NCBI GenBank assembly: GCA_020059605.1
Contig: JAGVBT010000040.1
Location: 1-63,056 of the forward strand
Direction: 5' to 3'
From: Deltaproteobacteria bacterium
GTDB taxonomy: Bacteria > Desulfobacterota > BSN033 > UBA1163
Length of the DNA stretch: 63,056 nt
Below the pieces are notes generated by a model that was given only the letters and a program-made list of their open reading frames with translations, was not told the origin of the DNA and searched no databases. This document shows, piece after piece, positions 25,794 to 34,079 of the stretch. The position numbers were made by a program, and so were the translations under genes. The first letter of the stretch is position 1. Every line of letters starts with the position of its first letter.

Positions 25794-26003
25794 ATGAAAA
25801 ATCACCTTCATTTAGAAAACTACGAATTTGTATTCTGTCCACGTTGCAATACGAATGCAAAATGGCCTGAAACCTTCGACGGCTTCAACCCTTGCGTAAA
25901 GTGTGGAGGCTTTGGTTTTATCATGCAAGCCAAACACGTTCCCAAGAAAAGGCAAAAGTTGATGCGGCCAACGAAAGACGTGCTTGTCTCATACGAAGCT
26001 TAA
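25794..26003 (+). CDS. small zinc-ribbon protein
   Basis: 69 residues from ATG 25794, chosen for AAGGAGAG 7 nt upstream over an in-frame ATG at 25767. CPRC and CVKC, separated by ~19 residues, form a zinc ribbon (FVFCPRCNTNAKWPETFDGF). The tail is basic (KHVPKKRQKLMRPTKD). It sits between the kinase-like gene and the large helical protein gene. Function unknown. Confidence 0.7.
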   Translation: MKNHLHLENYEFVFCPRCNTNAKWPETFDGFNPCVKCGGFGFIMQAKHVPKKRQKLMRPTKDVLVSYEA

Positions 26004-26033
26004 GGAAAAGGAGTATCAAAGAGTACGGACCCT

Positions 26034-27854
26034 ATGGTCTCTCTGGATAAAAGCATGACGGGAAGGAAGAATAAAGAGGCGTCTCCACTCAACAGAAAGG
26101 TGGAGGTCTTTGCCCTGAACCTTTTGCACCTTATTCGCGGTGTGCGGGTCTATCCCACAAGACACCCAACTCTTCTCGAAGTCGCTAAAAAAGCTCTCAT
26201 GTCCGCCCCGTTGGATTCCCTGGGATCTCTCACGATCGGCGTCACTTCCAAGGAGCTCATCGTCTCGGGAGAATTCATTGCCGGAAAGGCGAGCGGGCTT
26301 GCCTCGATGCTCCACGGGCGAAAAGTTCTTCAGCTTCTCTGGACAAAAGGCGTAACCCTCGAAGATGTCTGGACCTTCGCCCGAATGATATCGACTCCCA
26401 AACTCGAAGGCGAGGAACTGCGGGAAAAACTCCGCGCTGAACTCCTGACGATTGACATCGAGACTCTCAAACTCGCTCAGGTCCACAGCAAGGTCATGGA
26501 TACCCCCAAGGATCCCGAGGAAGACCCTGAATACAGGCGGCGGCGTGCCTGGCTCATCTTGATGAGCCAGGAAGCGCCGGTTGAGCAGCTCGCCTCTGCC
26601 CTCGCCTCTGAGGAATTCTGGGATGCGGCAAAGGACGAGTGGGTGAAGTCGGGGCTGGGCGACTCCGAGGGGTTTGCTCAGTTTCTTCTCAAATTGGGAG
26701 AGCGCCTTGAGGAAGCCCTGGGGTTGATCCCTGTCGGACAGCGTGAAGAGATTCTTGCCTACCTAACACAGATGGGGAAATGCCTTGCCGTTAAGGACCT
26801 CGTGAGAATCGTGGGACGAGAAGGCCAGGAGTCCAAGCGGCTGGGACTCGGGAAAGCATCTCTGTTAAGAGACATCGATGGAGAACGACTCGTCGACCTC
26901 CTCGCAGGTCTGGCGGCAATGGGGGAACAGGGAACCCAGAGATTTATAGAGGTGTACCGCCGTTTTGCCCCTGTCACTCAATCCCGGGATATCCTCTCCT
27001 TGGTCCGGTCGAGACTTTCTGAAGGTCAGGACAGCGGGTATTCCGTAGACGTCTGGAAAACCGTTGAAACCCTGATTCTCAACCTGACGGAAAACCCGTT
27101 CATGGATTCGGAGTATTCCGATTCACTCGAATTGCTCATGGACCCCTCTAAGGCAATCTCCTTCGATGAAGAAACGTCCGCTTTATTGGAATCCCCTGCG
27201 CAATACTTGGACCACCTGTTCCTGGCGTTGGCCGCGGAAGAAGAGGAAACCTTTCAGAAGAGGTTGGTTGACCGGATCAAAGCGCGAGCCGAAGAACTGG
27301 GTCCGTTTGGGGTTCTTGAATTCATCAGGATGGTCGATCGGACGCTCCCGAGGGTCCTCGACACCACTCCCTATTTTGTCAGGTCGCTATTCGAAAAGGG
27401 CCTGTCGGCCATCGGCCAGGCATCGTTCGCCGAACGACAGGCGCTGATCCATTTCGCTGTGAACCACGAGAAATGCCTTCTCGACAACGTTTTAAAGGCA
27501 TTGATCGAAGAAAAAAAGATTCCCACACGCTATTTTCTTGTCAACCTCCTCTCCTGTTTTTCTTTTGCCGCAACACCCTCTTTTGTTTCTAAGTCTCGAG
27601 CAGGCCCCTGGTATGTTACCCGGAATCTTGCCATTGTTCTTGGACAACAAGGTTTTCCCCAGGCGCTTCCGCACCTCAGATCCCTCTCAAATCATCCCCA
27701 CCCCAAGGTCAAGAGGGAAGTGCTTAAGGCGATGAAGAAAATGAAATTCTTGATCGATGACCTTTCGTTAGAACAGGCAGAGGAGGCCTTTTTTGTCCAA
27801 CGCCCTCAAGACTCTGGCATAGGACAGGTTGGATATGGCGCAGGATGTTCTTGA
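26034..27854 (+). CDS. large helical-repeat protein sharing an N-terminal module with the downstream HD-GYP protein
   Basis: 606 residues; I do not recognise a named family. Residues ~20-130 form a module with NLLHLIRGVRVYPTRHPTLL, a strand region LTIGVTSKELIVSGEF and a helix pair, whose order and spacing match the start of the next protein (FRMRRIYPPGSKQVYQ; VRITFLGQDIILEDRRI). The rest is alpha-helical with HEAT-like pairs, for example NLAIVLGQQGFPQALPHLRS and HPHPKVKREVLKAMKKMKF at the end. No catalytic motif was seen. Its last 20 nt overlap the HD-GYP gene, so the two are translationally coupled and probably work together. Confidence 0.75.
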   Translation: MVSLDKSMTGRKNKEASPLNRKVEVFALNLLHLIRGVRVYPTRHPTLLEVAKKALMSAPLDSLGSLTIGVTSKELIVSGEFIAGKASGLASMLHGRKVLQLLWTKGVTLEDVWTFARMISTPKLEGEELREKLRAELLTIDIETLKLAQVHSKVMDTPKDPEEDPEYRRRRAWLILMSQEAPVEQLASALASEEFWDAAKDEWVKSGLGDSEGFAQFLLKLGERLEEALGLIPVGQREEILAYLTQMGKCLAVKDLVRIVGREGQESKRLGLGKASLLRDIDGERLVDLLAGLAAMGEQGTQRFIEVYRRFAPVTQSRDILSLVRSRLSEGQDSGYSVDVWKTVETLILNLTENPFMDSEYSDSLELLMDPSKAISFDEETSALLESPAQYLDHLFLALAAEEEETFQKRLVDRIKARAEELGPFGVLEFIRMVDRTLPRVLDTTPYFVRSLFEKGLSAIGQASFAERQALIHFAVNHEKCLLDNVLKALIEEKKIPTRYFLVNLLSCFSFAATPSFVSKSRAGPWYVTRNLAIVLGQQGFPQALPHLRSLSNHPHPKVKREVLKAMKKMKFLIDDLSLEQAEEAFFVQRPQDSGIGQVGYGAGCS

Positions 27855-29151
27855 TTATTTTCTTCACGCCCTCGGCGCTCTCTTCCGGATGCGACGCATT
27901 TACCCTCCGGGAAGCAAACAGGTCTATCAATCAGCCAAGCAAGCTCACCAGAGGCTTGTTGAGTGGGGAAGGTCGGTCAGGATCACCTTTCTCGGACAAG
28001 ACATAATCCTTGAGGACCGAAGGATTGACCCCATTCCCATCTCCTTTCAAGCCCTCTTTCAATCTCTCCAGCAACTTGGATTCGAGAGCGTTCAAATTGA
28101 GGCGGATGCGGACACGGGCGATTTGATGGACTGGGTCGAACATGTGGTTTCCAAAGACCGGACTCCCTACCAGGGTCAAAAAATCGTCGCCGGTTCCATG
28201 AATCTCGAGAAGCGGGCATCCCCCCAGTCCGTCATGACGCGGGCCATTACGGGATATCTCGGATTTCTTGCCGAGGCTCAGGGAATTCTGTCTGACCTCG
28301 AATCCAAAAAACCCGAAGGGATTGTCCGGGCCCGCGAGGTCGTGTGCACCATTGTGGCCCGCCTGGCCATTGGGCGGGAACTTTTTGAACCCATTCGTGA
28401 TCTCAAGAACTTCGAAGACTATACCTTTACGCACGCTCTCAATGTCTGCGTTCTCTCGTCGGCCCTGGCGCGGGCGCTTCGCGTCTCTGACGAAATGGTC
28501 AATACCATCGCCATGGCGGGTCTTTGCCACGACCTCGGTAAAAAAGAAGTCCCCAAGGAGATCCTGAATGATAAGGGCGCCCTCCAACCGGAGGACCGGC
28601 GCCTGATGGAGAGGCATCCTTTCTTTGGCGCACAGTTACTCCTTGAAATACCCGGCGTAGAATCGACCTATCCTCTTCTTCCGGTTGTAGCCTACCAACA
28701 CCATATGGGCTCCAATCAATCCGGGTATCCAAAAGTTCAAAACCGCATGCTGCAGTACTCACTCCATTTTGCAAGCCTTCTTGTGGCCGTTGCGGATGTC
28801 TATGATGCCCTCCGCACCGTGCGTCCTTACCGGCCGGCCATGACCGTGGCCAAGGCCGCTACGATTCTCATCAGGGATGCCCTGGCCGGAAAACTCAACA
28901 AGGAATATGTCTCCTCATTTCTCTTGCTCTTAAATGTGCTCTCGGCCGGGCGGTGGGTTGTCCTCTCGGACGGAAGGCGCGGAATGATCGTTGAGACGCA
29001 AACCGGTCGCCCGTTATGCCCCATGATAGGGGATGAGCAAGGACGGGTCCTGGATCTTTCTTTACCGTCGGCGCCCACCATCTGGGAGGTAGAGGAAGAT
29101 GGTGCCTCGAATCCCCGGGAAATTCCGGCCGGTCAGCAAGCCCAGCTCTAA
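27835..29151 (+). CDS. HD-GYP domain protein (putative cyclic-di-nucleotide phosphodiesterase)
   Basis: 438 residues from ATG 27835 (AGGACAGG upstream). The first ~110 residues form the module shared with the preceding protein. The HD domain follows with FTHALNVCVLSSALARAL, the metal-binding HDLGK pair, HPFFGAQLLLEIPGV, and HHMGSNQSGYP as the GYP signature (canonical HHExxxGxGYP, so the Glu is replaced). VADVYDALRTVRPYRPAM completes it. HD-GYP enzymes hydrolyse c-di-GMP; with the altered signature, activity is likely but not certain. No signal-receiver domain is fused. Confidence 0.86.
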   Translation: MAQDVLDYFLHALGALFRMRRIYPPGSKQVYQSAKQAHQRLVEWGRSVRITFLGQDIILEDRRIDPIPISFQALFQSLQQLGFESVQIEADADTGDLMDWVEHVVSKDRTPYQGQKIVAGSMNLEKRASPQSVMTRAITGYLGFLAEAQGILSDLESKKPEGIVRAREVVCTIVARLAIGRELFEPIRDLKNFEDYTFTHALNVCVLSSALARALRVSDEMVNTIAMAGLCHDLGKKEVPKEILNDKGALQPEDRRLMERHPFFGAQLLLEIPGVESTYPLLPVVAYQHHMGSNQSGYPKVQNRMLQYSLHFASLLVAVADVYDALRTVRPYRPAMTVAKAATILIRDALAGKLNKEYVSSFLLLLNVLSAGRWVVLSDGRRGMIVETQTGRPLCPMIGDEQGRVLDLSLPSAPTIWEVEEDGASNPREIPAGQQAQL

Positions 29152-29315
29152 ATTTCATCCTGGCCTCCTCTCTCAACCTTCAAAAAAGAAGCCATGAATT
29201 CGAAGACATCTTCTGCAACCCCCTCCTGAGCCGGTTGAAACCTCACCATGGGTCACACATGGCCGGAGGCGGCAAATTTCTTTCTTTTTAACCAAGACTG
29301 TTTTAAAATGGATGT

Positions 29316-29957
29316 ATGTGGACCAGGAGGCGATTCTTAAAAAAAGGACTGGGCGCATTCCTGATAGGCCTTTCGGTTCTTTTCCCCATGTTATTGAATG
29401 TTATCTCCACCTCCTGGGGCAGGGTAAAACAACTTCTTCCGAAACGCTTCTCAAGGGAGGAACTTAAGAATATGAATCCTGCCGAGGTTGACAGTCGAGA
29501 TCTTGAAATCGATCCGCTTGATACCTTCGGAACCATGGGGCCCACGGATGTGACGGTCGATATTAAAACCTACCGGCTTAATATCACGGGGAAAGTGAAA
29601 CAGCCCCTTGCCCTAACCTATGATGAAGTTCTCAAACTTCCCCCCATGACAGCGACGGTTCTTCTCATCTGTCCGGGTTTTTTTACCAACAACGGACAAT
29701 GGACCGGTGTTAGTTTCAGGGCACTTTTGAAAAATGCGATGATCCACCAGGAGGCGAAATATGCCGATATCAAAGGAGCCCATGGAAAGTTGGTAAGAAT
29801 TCCTTTGAAGGACATCGATCGGAAGAAGGTCTTCCTCGCCTATCAGGTCAATGGCGAACCTCTTCCCCAGAAGCATGGGTTCCCTGTAAGATTGGTCTAC
29901 GAGGATGCCTACGGATATGACTGGGTGAAATATGTGGACGAGATCGTCATCTTGTAA
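29316..29957 (+). CDS. Tat-exported sulfite-oxidase-fold molybdopterin protein
   Basis: 213 residues. The N-terminus MWTRRRFLKKGLGAFLIGLS is a Tat leader. The body is an oxidoreductase molybdopterin-binding domain: DIKTYRLNITGKVKQPLALT, LPPMTATVLLICPGFFTNNG with the Cys expected to ligate molybdenum, WTGVSFRALLKNA, and DAYGYDWVKYVDEI at the end. It resembles MsrP/YedY-like proteins, which act in the periplasm. No heme-membrane partner (MsrQ) is adjacent, so its electron donor is unknown. Confidence 0.86.
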   Translation: MWTRRRFLKKGLGAFLIGLSVLFPMLLNVISTSWGRVKQLLPKRFSREELKNMNPAEVDSRDLEIDPLDTFGTMGPTDVTVDIKTYRLNITGKVKQPLALTYDEVLKLPPMTATVLLICPGFFTNNGQWTGVSFRALLKNAMIHQEAKYADIKGAHGKLVRIPLKDIDRKKVFLAYQVNGEPLPQKHGFPVRLVYEDAYGYDWVKYVDEIVIL

Positions 29958-30005
29958 GATCTAAACCAGAGGTCTTTCTTTTCGGATAAGAATCCATTCA
30001 ATCGT

Positions 30006-30488
30006 TCAGCGGCCCACATGGACCGTGACCGGTTTTAACAATCTCACGAGATCCCTTGGAGACATCTCGCACAAGAGGCCTCTTTTGCCTGCATTGATGA
30101 ATATCCGGGGGAGGCTGAGGATGGTCTCTTCGACATAAACTGGCAGTCGTTTCTTCGTCCCGAAAGGAGAAATTCCACCCACCGTGTAGCCGGTATGTTT
30201 CCATGCCGCTTCCGGGGAGCAAGGGGTAATGGATTTTACTCCCAGGACCCTCGCCAATTCTTTCGTTGAGACCTCCCTGTCCCCGTGCATGAGGATGATG
30301 AGGGGTATCTTTTTCTCGTCCTCCATCACGAGGGTTTTCACCGTCAGGTGTTCATCCACACCCAGTTCTTGTGCCGCGACTTCGGTCCCCCCCTTCTCTT
30401 CATACCGGTAAGGACGCTCGACAAACTCCGCCCGATGGTCTCTTAAAAAACGAACGGCATTGGTAACCTGAAACTTTTCTTTGGACAA
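30006..30488 (-). CDS. YbaK/EbsC-family aminoacyl-tRNA deacylase-like protein
   Basis: 160 residues if the TTG at 30486-30488 (AAGGAGAG upstream) is used; a GTG at 30521 would overlap the preceding gene. Family features are VTNAVRFLRDHRAEF, the catalytic Lys region LTVKTLVMEDEKK, HGDREVSTKELARVLG and GYTVGGISPFGTKKRLPVYV. Members hydrolyse mischarged tRNA, typically Cys-tRNA(Pro). It lies in a minus-strand run with a GGQ release-factor-like gene, so both neighbours act in translation quality control. Confidence 0.9.
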   Translation of the reverse strand: MSKEKFQVTNAVRFLRDHRAEFVERPYRYEEKGGTEVAAQELGVDEHLTVKTLVMEDEKKIPLIILMHGDREVSTKELARVLGVKSITPCSPEAAWKHTGYTVGGISPFGTKKRLPVYVEETILSLPRIFINAGKRGLLCEMSPRDLVRLLKPVTVHVGR

Positions 30489-30510
30489 AACGCTCTCCTT
30501 CCAATCCGTG

Positions 30511-30870
30511 CTACAGGTCACCCTTGGAATACTTCAGCCTTGCCCGCTTCTGCCTCCTCGCTTTCTGCCGCCTTGCCTTTCTGATGTTCATTGCTTCGGG
30601 ATCGGTTCCCCCTGATAATTTTTCGATTCGATTCGCCAATGCTCGCCTTGCAAAGAAACGGTTGAGGCCCTGGCTTCTTTCGGTCATCCATTTGACTTCA
30701 ACCCCGGTGGGAAGATGCTTGAGATAGACCCCGGTGGAGGTTTTATTCACCTTCTGGCCGCCGCTTCCTGAAGATCGAATAAATTTTTCCTCAAGATCCT
30801 CCTCACGAATCCCAAGGATATCCATCCTTTCCCTGAGCTCCCGGTTTTTCTCCAAACTGACAGGAAACAT
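30511..30870 (-). CDS. peptide-chain release-factor-like protein (GGQ domain only)
   Basis: 119 residues from ATG 30868-30870. It holds the catalytic RF domain with GSGGQKVNKTSTGVYLKHLP, which places Gln at the ribosomal peptidyl-transferase centre, and a basic C-terminal tail (ARRQKARRQKRARLKYSKGD). There is no codon-recognition domain. This matches ArfB/mtRF-R-type rescue factors that release stalled peptides without a stop codon. It lies 2 nt after the stop of the truncated oxidoreductase remnant. Confidence 0.88.
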   Translation of the reverse strand: MFPVSLEKNRELRERMDILGIREEDLEEKFIRSSGSGGQKVNKTSTGVYLKHLPTGVEVKWMTERSQGLNRFFARRALANRIEKLSGGTDPEAMNIRKARRQKARRQKRARLKYSKGDL

Positions 30871-30872
30871 CG

Positions 30873-31514
30873 CTATCCCGAATCCCTTCCCCTGTCGCCG
30901 CACCAGCAGAGCAGGCCGCCATCGACATTCTTCACATTTTCAAAGCCTTCCTGCTGCAGCTTAAGACAGGCCTTGTAGGAGCGGAGGCCCGATTCGCAGT
31001 GAACAACGATCTCCTTCTTTTTATCGAGTTCTCCCGTCCGTTTCCCTAATTTCCATAAAGGAATCCACGTGGAGTTAGGGATCCTTTGTTCCTTGACTTC
31101 ATCTTCCTCCCTGACATCCAGTACCTGAAAAGACTCTCTTGCAGTCGAAAGCTTCTCCCTCATCTCGGAGGCTTGAATCCATTGCACCTTCCCCTCCAGC
31201 TTGTTTAACAGGACATTGGCCGCCACAATCACGGGCGAGAGGACCGGACTGAAAGGCGGAGCATAAGCCAGGTCCACGTTGGCCAGCTCCTGGCAGGTCA
31301 TTTTTCCGTGAAGGGCCATGGATAGGATATCGATGAATTTATCTGAAGGACCCTCTCCAATGGCCTGCCCCCCGAGTATTCTGCCTGTCTCCTGGTCGGC
31401 AATCACCTTCAGGGTGGACTCCTTTCTTCCGGGATAGTAGTGAGCCCGGTCATATCCTCTCACAATGGCCTGGATAGGGTGAAACCCCTCTTTTTCATAT
31501 GAAAACCTCCCTAT
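30873..31514 (-). pseudogene. N-terminally truncated CoA-disulfide-reductase-like protein with rhodanese domain
   Basis: The frame is open from 31514 (after a TAA at 31515-31517) and has a GTG at 31463. It encodes only the dimerisation domain of a pyridine-nucleotide-disulfide oxidoreductase (GYDRAHYYPGRKESTLKVIA; GRILGGQAIGEGPSDKFIDI; ANVDLAYAPPFSPVLSPV) and a C-terminal rhodanese domain (FQVLDVREEDEVKEQRIP; VVHCESGLRSYKACLKLQ). The FAD- and NAD-binding domains, ~310 residues, are missing. The homology begins abruptly inside the third domain, beside the radical SAM gene, so a deletion removed the 5' part. The rhodanese half has an intact CESGLRS active loop and could still be expressed. Confidence 0.75.
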
Positions 31515-31546
31515 TTATTGAGCGGTTTGAAACAGAAACGAAGAAG

Positions 31547-32596
31547 TTATCCTGACCGGCGTTGTTTATAGAATTCCCGGAGGGCCTTCGATTGGCGATC
31601 GAGGTTGCTCAACCCGTTTTTAATCGCCCAGTCCATCGCCTCCATAAATTCCTGAACCGTAATCCCCCGGGCGATCTCCGGATGCTCGAAGGCCTTGTAT
31701 TCAACGCGATACTGGGCCATGATGTTGACGTAAGTGTCTGGGGGAAGATGCTCAGCCACCCACTTCACGAACGCCTCCGTCCCGGCAACTCGGTTGGGCA
31801 TGACCAGGTGCCGGATCATCAATCCGCGAAGGGCAACCCCCTTGGGATCGAGTTGAAGGACTCCCACCTGCCGGTGCATTTCGACAATGGCTTTCTTCGT
31901 CATCTCGGGATAGTCGGATGCTCCCGAAGAATATTGGGCGGACTTGCCTGAGTCCATATATTTCATGTCCGGAAGGTAGATGTCGACGATTCGGTCTAAC
32001 ATCTTTATGGCCTCCACCCGTTCATAGCCGCTTGTGTTGTAAACCAGCGGAAGGCGCAGCCCTTTTTTGAGTGCGATTCGCGTGGCCCGAAGAATATTGG
32101 GCATGACATGGGTTGGCGTGACCAAATTGATGTTATGGCACCCCATCTTTTGAAGTTTAATCATCATGTCCGCCACATCCTCATCCTGGGTCTCTTTTCC
32201 TCTCCCTTCATGTGCAATGGGCCAATTCTGGCAGAAAATACAGCGCAGATTGCAGTTCGAGAAGAAGATGGTCCCGGACCCCCCGGTGCCCACCAGTGGC
32301 ATCTCCTCGCCGAAATGGGGATTAAAGCTAAAAACAACCGGTTTGAAGGGAGCCCGACAGTAACCTGTCTCCCCCTTCTTTCGGTTCACCCCGCACATCC
32401 TGGGGCAGAGCTCACATTTTTCCAAAAGGCGATAAGCCTCTTCTACCCTCTGCGAAAACCTCCCCTCTTCCTCCAGCTTCTCATAGGCCGGAACCCACCG
32501 CTCCTCTTTCTTTCTGGCCAGCAAGGCGGAGGGAAAGAGGAATGAACTGCTTAAGAGAGTGGACCCCTTAATAAAATCTCTGCGCGTCAATCTCAT
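31547..32596 (-). CDS. radical SAM protein with Tat-type leader
   Basis: 349 residues from ATG 32594-32596, set by a strong promoter 9 nt upstream; the frame is open further but without a plausible start. The N-terminus MRLTRRDFIKGSTLLSSSFL is a twin-arginine leader. The core has CELCPRMCGVNRKKGETGYC, a cysteine-rich prelude as in PflA/AmrS relatives, then the radical SAM triad CNLRCIFC with aromatic CxFC ending. VYNTSGYERVEAIKMLD and DIYLPDMKYMDSGKSAQYSS follow. Members of this group act in the cytoplasm; export would be unexpected. It is transcribed divergently from a second radical SAM gene with the same kind of leader. Confidence 0.87.
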   Translation of the reverse strand: MRLTRRDFIKGSTLLSSSFLFPSALLARKKEERWVPAYEKLEEEGRFSQRVEEAYRLLEKCELCPRMCGVNRKKGETGYCRAPFKPVVFSFNPHFGEEMPLVGTGGSGTIFFSNCNLRCIFCQNWPIAHEGRGKETQDEDVADMMIKLQKMGCHNINLVTPTHVMPNILRATRIALKKGLRLPLVYNTSGYERVEAIKMLDRIVDIYLPDMKYMDSGKSAQYSSGASDYPEMTKKAIVEMHRQVGVLQLDPKGVALRGLMIRHLVMPNRVAGTEAFVKWVAEHLPPDTYVNIMAQYRVEYKAFEHPEIARGITVQEFMEAMDWAIKNGLSNLDRQSKALREFYKQRRSG

Positions 32597-32605
32597 ATGA
32601 ATGAA

Positions 32606-32634
32606 ATTATACTCTACTCGAAGAGGGTTGTGAA
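32606..32634 (-). promoter_or_regulatory. promoter of the minus-strand radical SAM gene
   Basis: On the minus strand TTCACA (32634-32629), a 17-nt spacer and a perfect TATAAT (32611-32606). The expected transcription start is ~3 nt before the start codon; no Shine-Dalgarno sequence fits. Confidence 0.75.
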
Positions 32635-32654
32635 GAGGGAAAGTTCGAAAAAGA

Positions 32655-32682
32655 TTGACGGGAAGCCTGATTTGGCTATAAT
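32655..32682 (+). promoter_or_regulatory. promoter of the plus-strand radical SAM gene
   Basis: TTGACG (32655-32660), a 16-nt spacer and a perfect TATAAT (32677-32682). Transcription should begin at about 32689, on the start codon itself, so the messenger is probably leaderless. Confidence 0.75.
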
Positions 32683-32687
32683 TGAAA

Positions 32688-33848
32688 ATGATGAGGATCA
32701 ACAAAACCATTTCTCATCCACGGATCACGAGGCGGGAGGCGTTAAAACTCGGCGGAAAGAGTTTTTGTTTCCTCACCGTTTCCAGCCTTCTCCCTTCTCC
32801 TCCCTCACGGGCACAAGGGATGAAGAAAGGTTTGATCAGGACAAAACTCTCCCCCTATTTCGTCCCCCTTGAAGGAGGCAATATTCGATGTGAGCTCTGT
32901 CCGCATCAATGCCGGGTTTCAAAAGGAAAAAGAGGACTCTGCAGGGTGAGAGAAAATCGGGATGGTAACTATTACAGCCTGGTTTACGGAAATCCCTGCG
33001 CGATCCATCCGGATCCGATCGAGAAGAAACCTTTTTTTCACATCCTTCCCGGCACGATCTCGTTCTCGTTGGCCACGGCTGGATGCAATTTTCAATGCAA
33101 GTTTTGTCAGAACTGGGAGCTCTCTCAGGCATCTCCCGAGGATGTATTCAATCACGATGTTCCGCCGGAGATGATCGTAAAGAAGGCCAAAGACATAGGC
33201 GCACATTCCATCGCTTATACCTACGTGGAACCTACCGTTTTCTACGAATATATGTCAGATATCGCCCAGCTTTCCAAAAAGGCAGGACTCCTCAATCTGA
33301 CCCATTCGAATGGGTTCATCAATCCTGCCCCGCTTCGCACCCTATGCAAGGTCCTGGATGCGGCCAATATTGATTTAAAAGGGTTTACGGAATCGTTCTA
33401 CCGTGAACTCTGCAGTGGAGAACTCAATCCGGTCCTCCGGACATTAAAAATCCTGAAAGAAGAGAAGGTCCATCTGGAGATTACAAACCTGATGATCCCG
33501 ACAAAGAACGACGATATCCATCTCATCCGCGAGATGTGCCTTTGGATAAGGAAAGAACTGGGCGCGGAGACTCCGATTCATTTTTCGAGATTCTACCCTC
33601 TCTATAAATTGAGGACTTTGCCTCCAACCCCTGTTTCTACTCTTGAGAAAGCCCGGGAAGTGGCTTTATCCGCCGGGCTGGAGTATGTCTATATCGGAAA
33701 TATCCCGGGCCATGAGGCCGAAAATACCTTCTGTCCCAAGTGCAAGAAGAGGATCATTCAACGAACAGGGTATATGGTCGGGGAAGTCAACCTCAAGGCT
33801 GGAAAGTGTAAATTTTGCGGAAAGCCTATCCCGGGGATATGGTCATGA
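32688..33848 (+). CDS. amrS: AmmeMemoRadiSam-type radical SAM enzyme with Tat-like leader
   Basis: 386 residues from ATG 32688; a second ATG at 32691 is equally possible. The N-terminal RITRREALKLGGKSFCFLTV segment followed by SSLLPSPPSRAQG looks like a Tat leader. The body matches AmrS: CELCPHQCRVSKGKRGLC, the radical SAM triad CNFQCKFC, AYTYVEPTVFYEYMSDIA, LTHSNGFINPAPLRTLCK, and HFSRFYPLYKLRTLPPTP near the end. The tail carries extra CPKC and CKFC knuckles. AmrS usually acts with AmmeMemo (AMMECR1 and MEMO1 homologues), which are not present nearby. The gene overlaps a zinc-ribbon gene. Confidence 0.88.
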   Translation: MMRINKTISHPRITRREALKLGGKSFCFLTVSSLLPSPPSRAQGMKKGLIRTKLSPYFVPLEGGNIRCELCPHQCRVSKGKRGLCRVRENRDGNYYSLVYGNPCAIHPDPIEKKPFFHILPGTISFSLATAGCNFQCKFCQNWELSQASPEDVFNHDVPPEMIVKKAKDIGAHSIAYTYVEPTVFYEYMSDIAQLSKKAGLLNLTHSNGFINPAPLRTLCKVLDAANIDLKGFTESFYRELCSGELNPVLRTLKILKEEKVHLEITNLMIPTKNDDIHLIREMCLWIRKELGAETPIHFSRFYPLYKLRTLPPTPVSTLEKAREVALSAGLEYVYIGNIPGHEAENTFCPKCKKRIIQRTGYMVGEVNLKAGKCKFCGKPIPGIWS

Positions 33849-34021
33849 GAACATATCCTTTTCCGTGTCCGGTTTGCGGACGAAAAAAAGATTACCTCTT
33901 GACGGAGCTGTTCGAAGGGGCCATCCTGATCTGCCCTTACTGCAAGCTGACCCTCACCCTACACGGCCACATGTGGGAGGACGTCCGAAAGGAGATTCAA
34001 AAACTGGATGAAGATAAATAA
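33845..34021 (+). CDS. small zinc-ribbon protein
   Basis: 58 residues from the ATG that overlaps the stop of the radical SAM gene (ATGA), so translation is coupled. CPVC and CPYC knuckles, ~22 residues apart, form a zinc ribbon; HGHMWEDVRKEIQKL makes a C-terminal helix. A perfect 13-bp terminator hairpin follows the stop codon. It probably assists or regulates the preceding enzyme, though this is inferred only from coupling. Confidence 0.75.
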   Translation: MRTYPFPCPVCGRKKDYLLTELFEGAILICPYCKLTLTLHGHMWEDVRKEIQKLDEDK

Positions 34022-34050
34022 GAGGCAGGGTCAAGGATTGACCCTGCCTC
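34022..34050 (+). terminator. bidirectional terminator hairpin
   Basis: GAGGCAGGGTCAA-GGA-TTGACCCTGCCTC is a perfect 13-bp stem with a 3-nt loop, between the convergent zinc-ribbon gene and the proline-rich gene. The tail CCTTTG holds a short T-run. Confidence 0.75.
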
Positions 34051-34079
34051 CTTTGACAACACCAATCTCGTTGTTCAAA

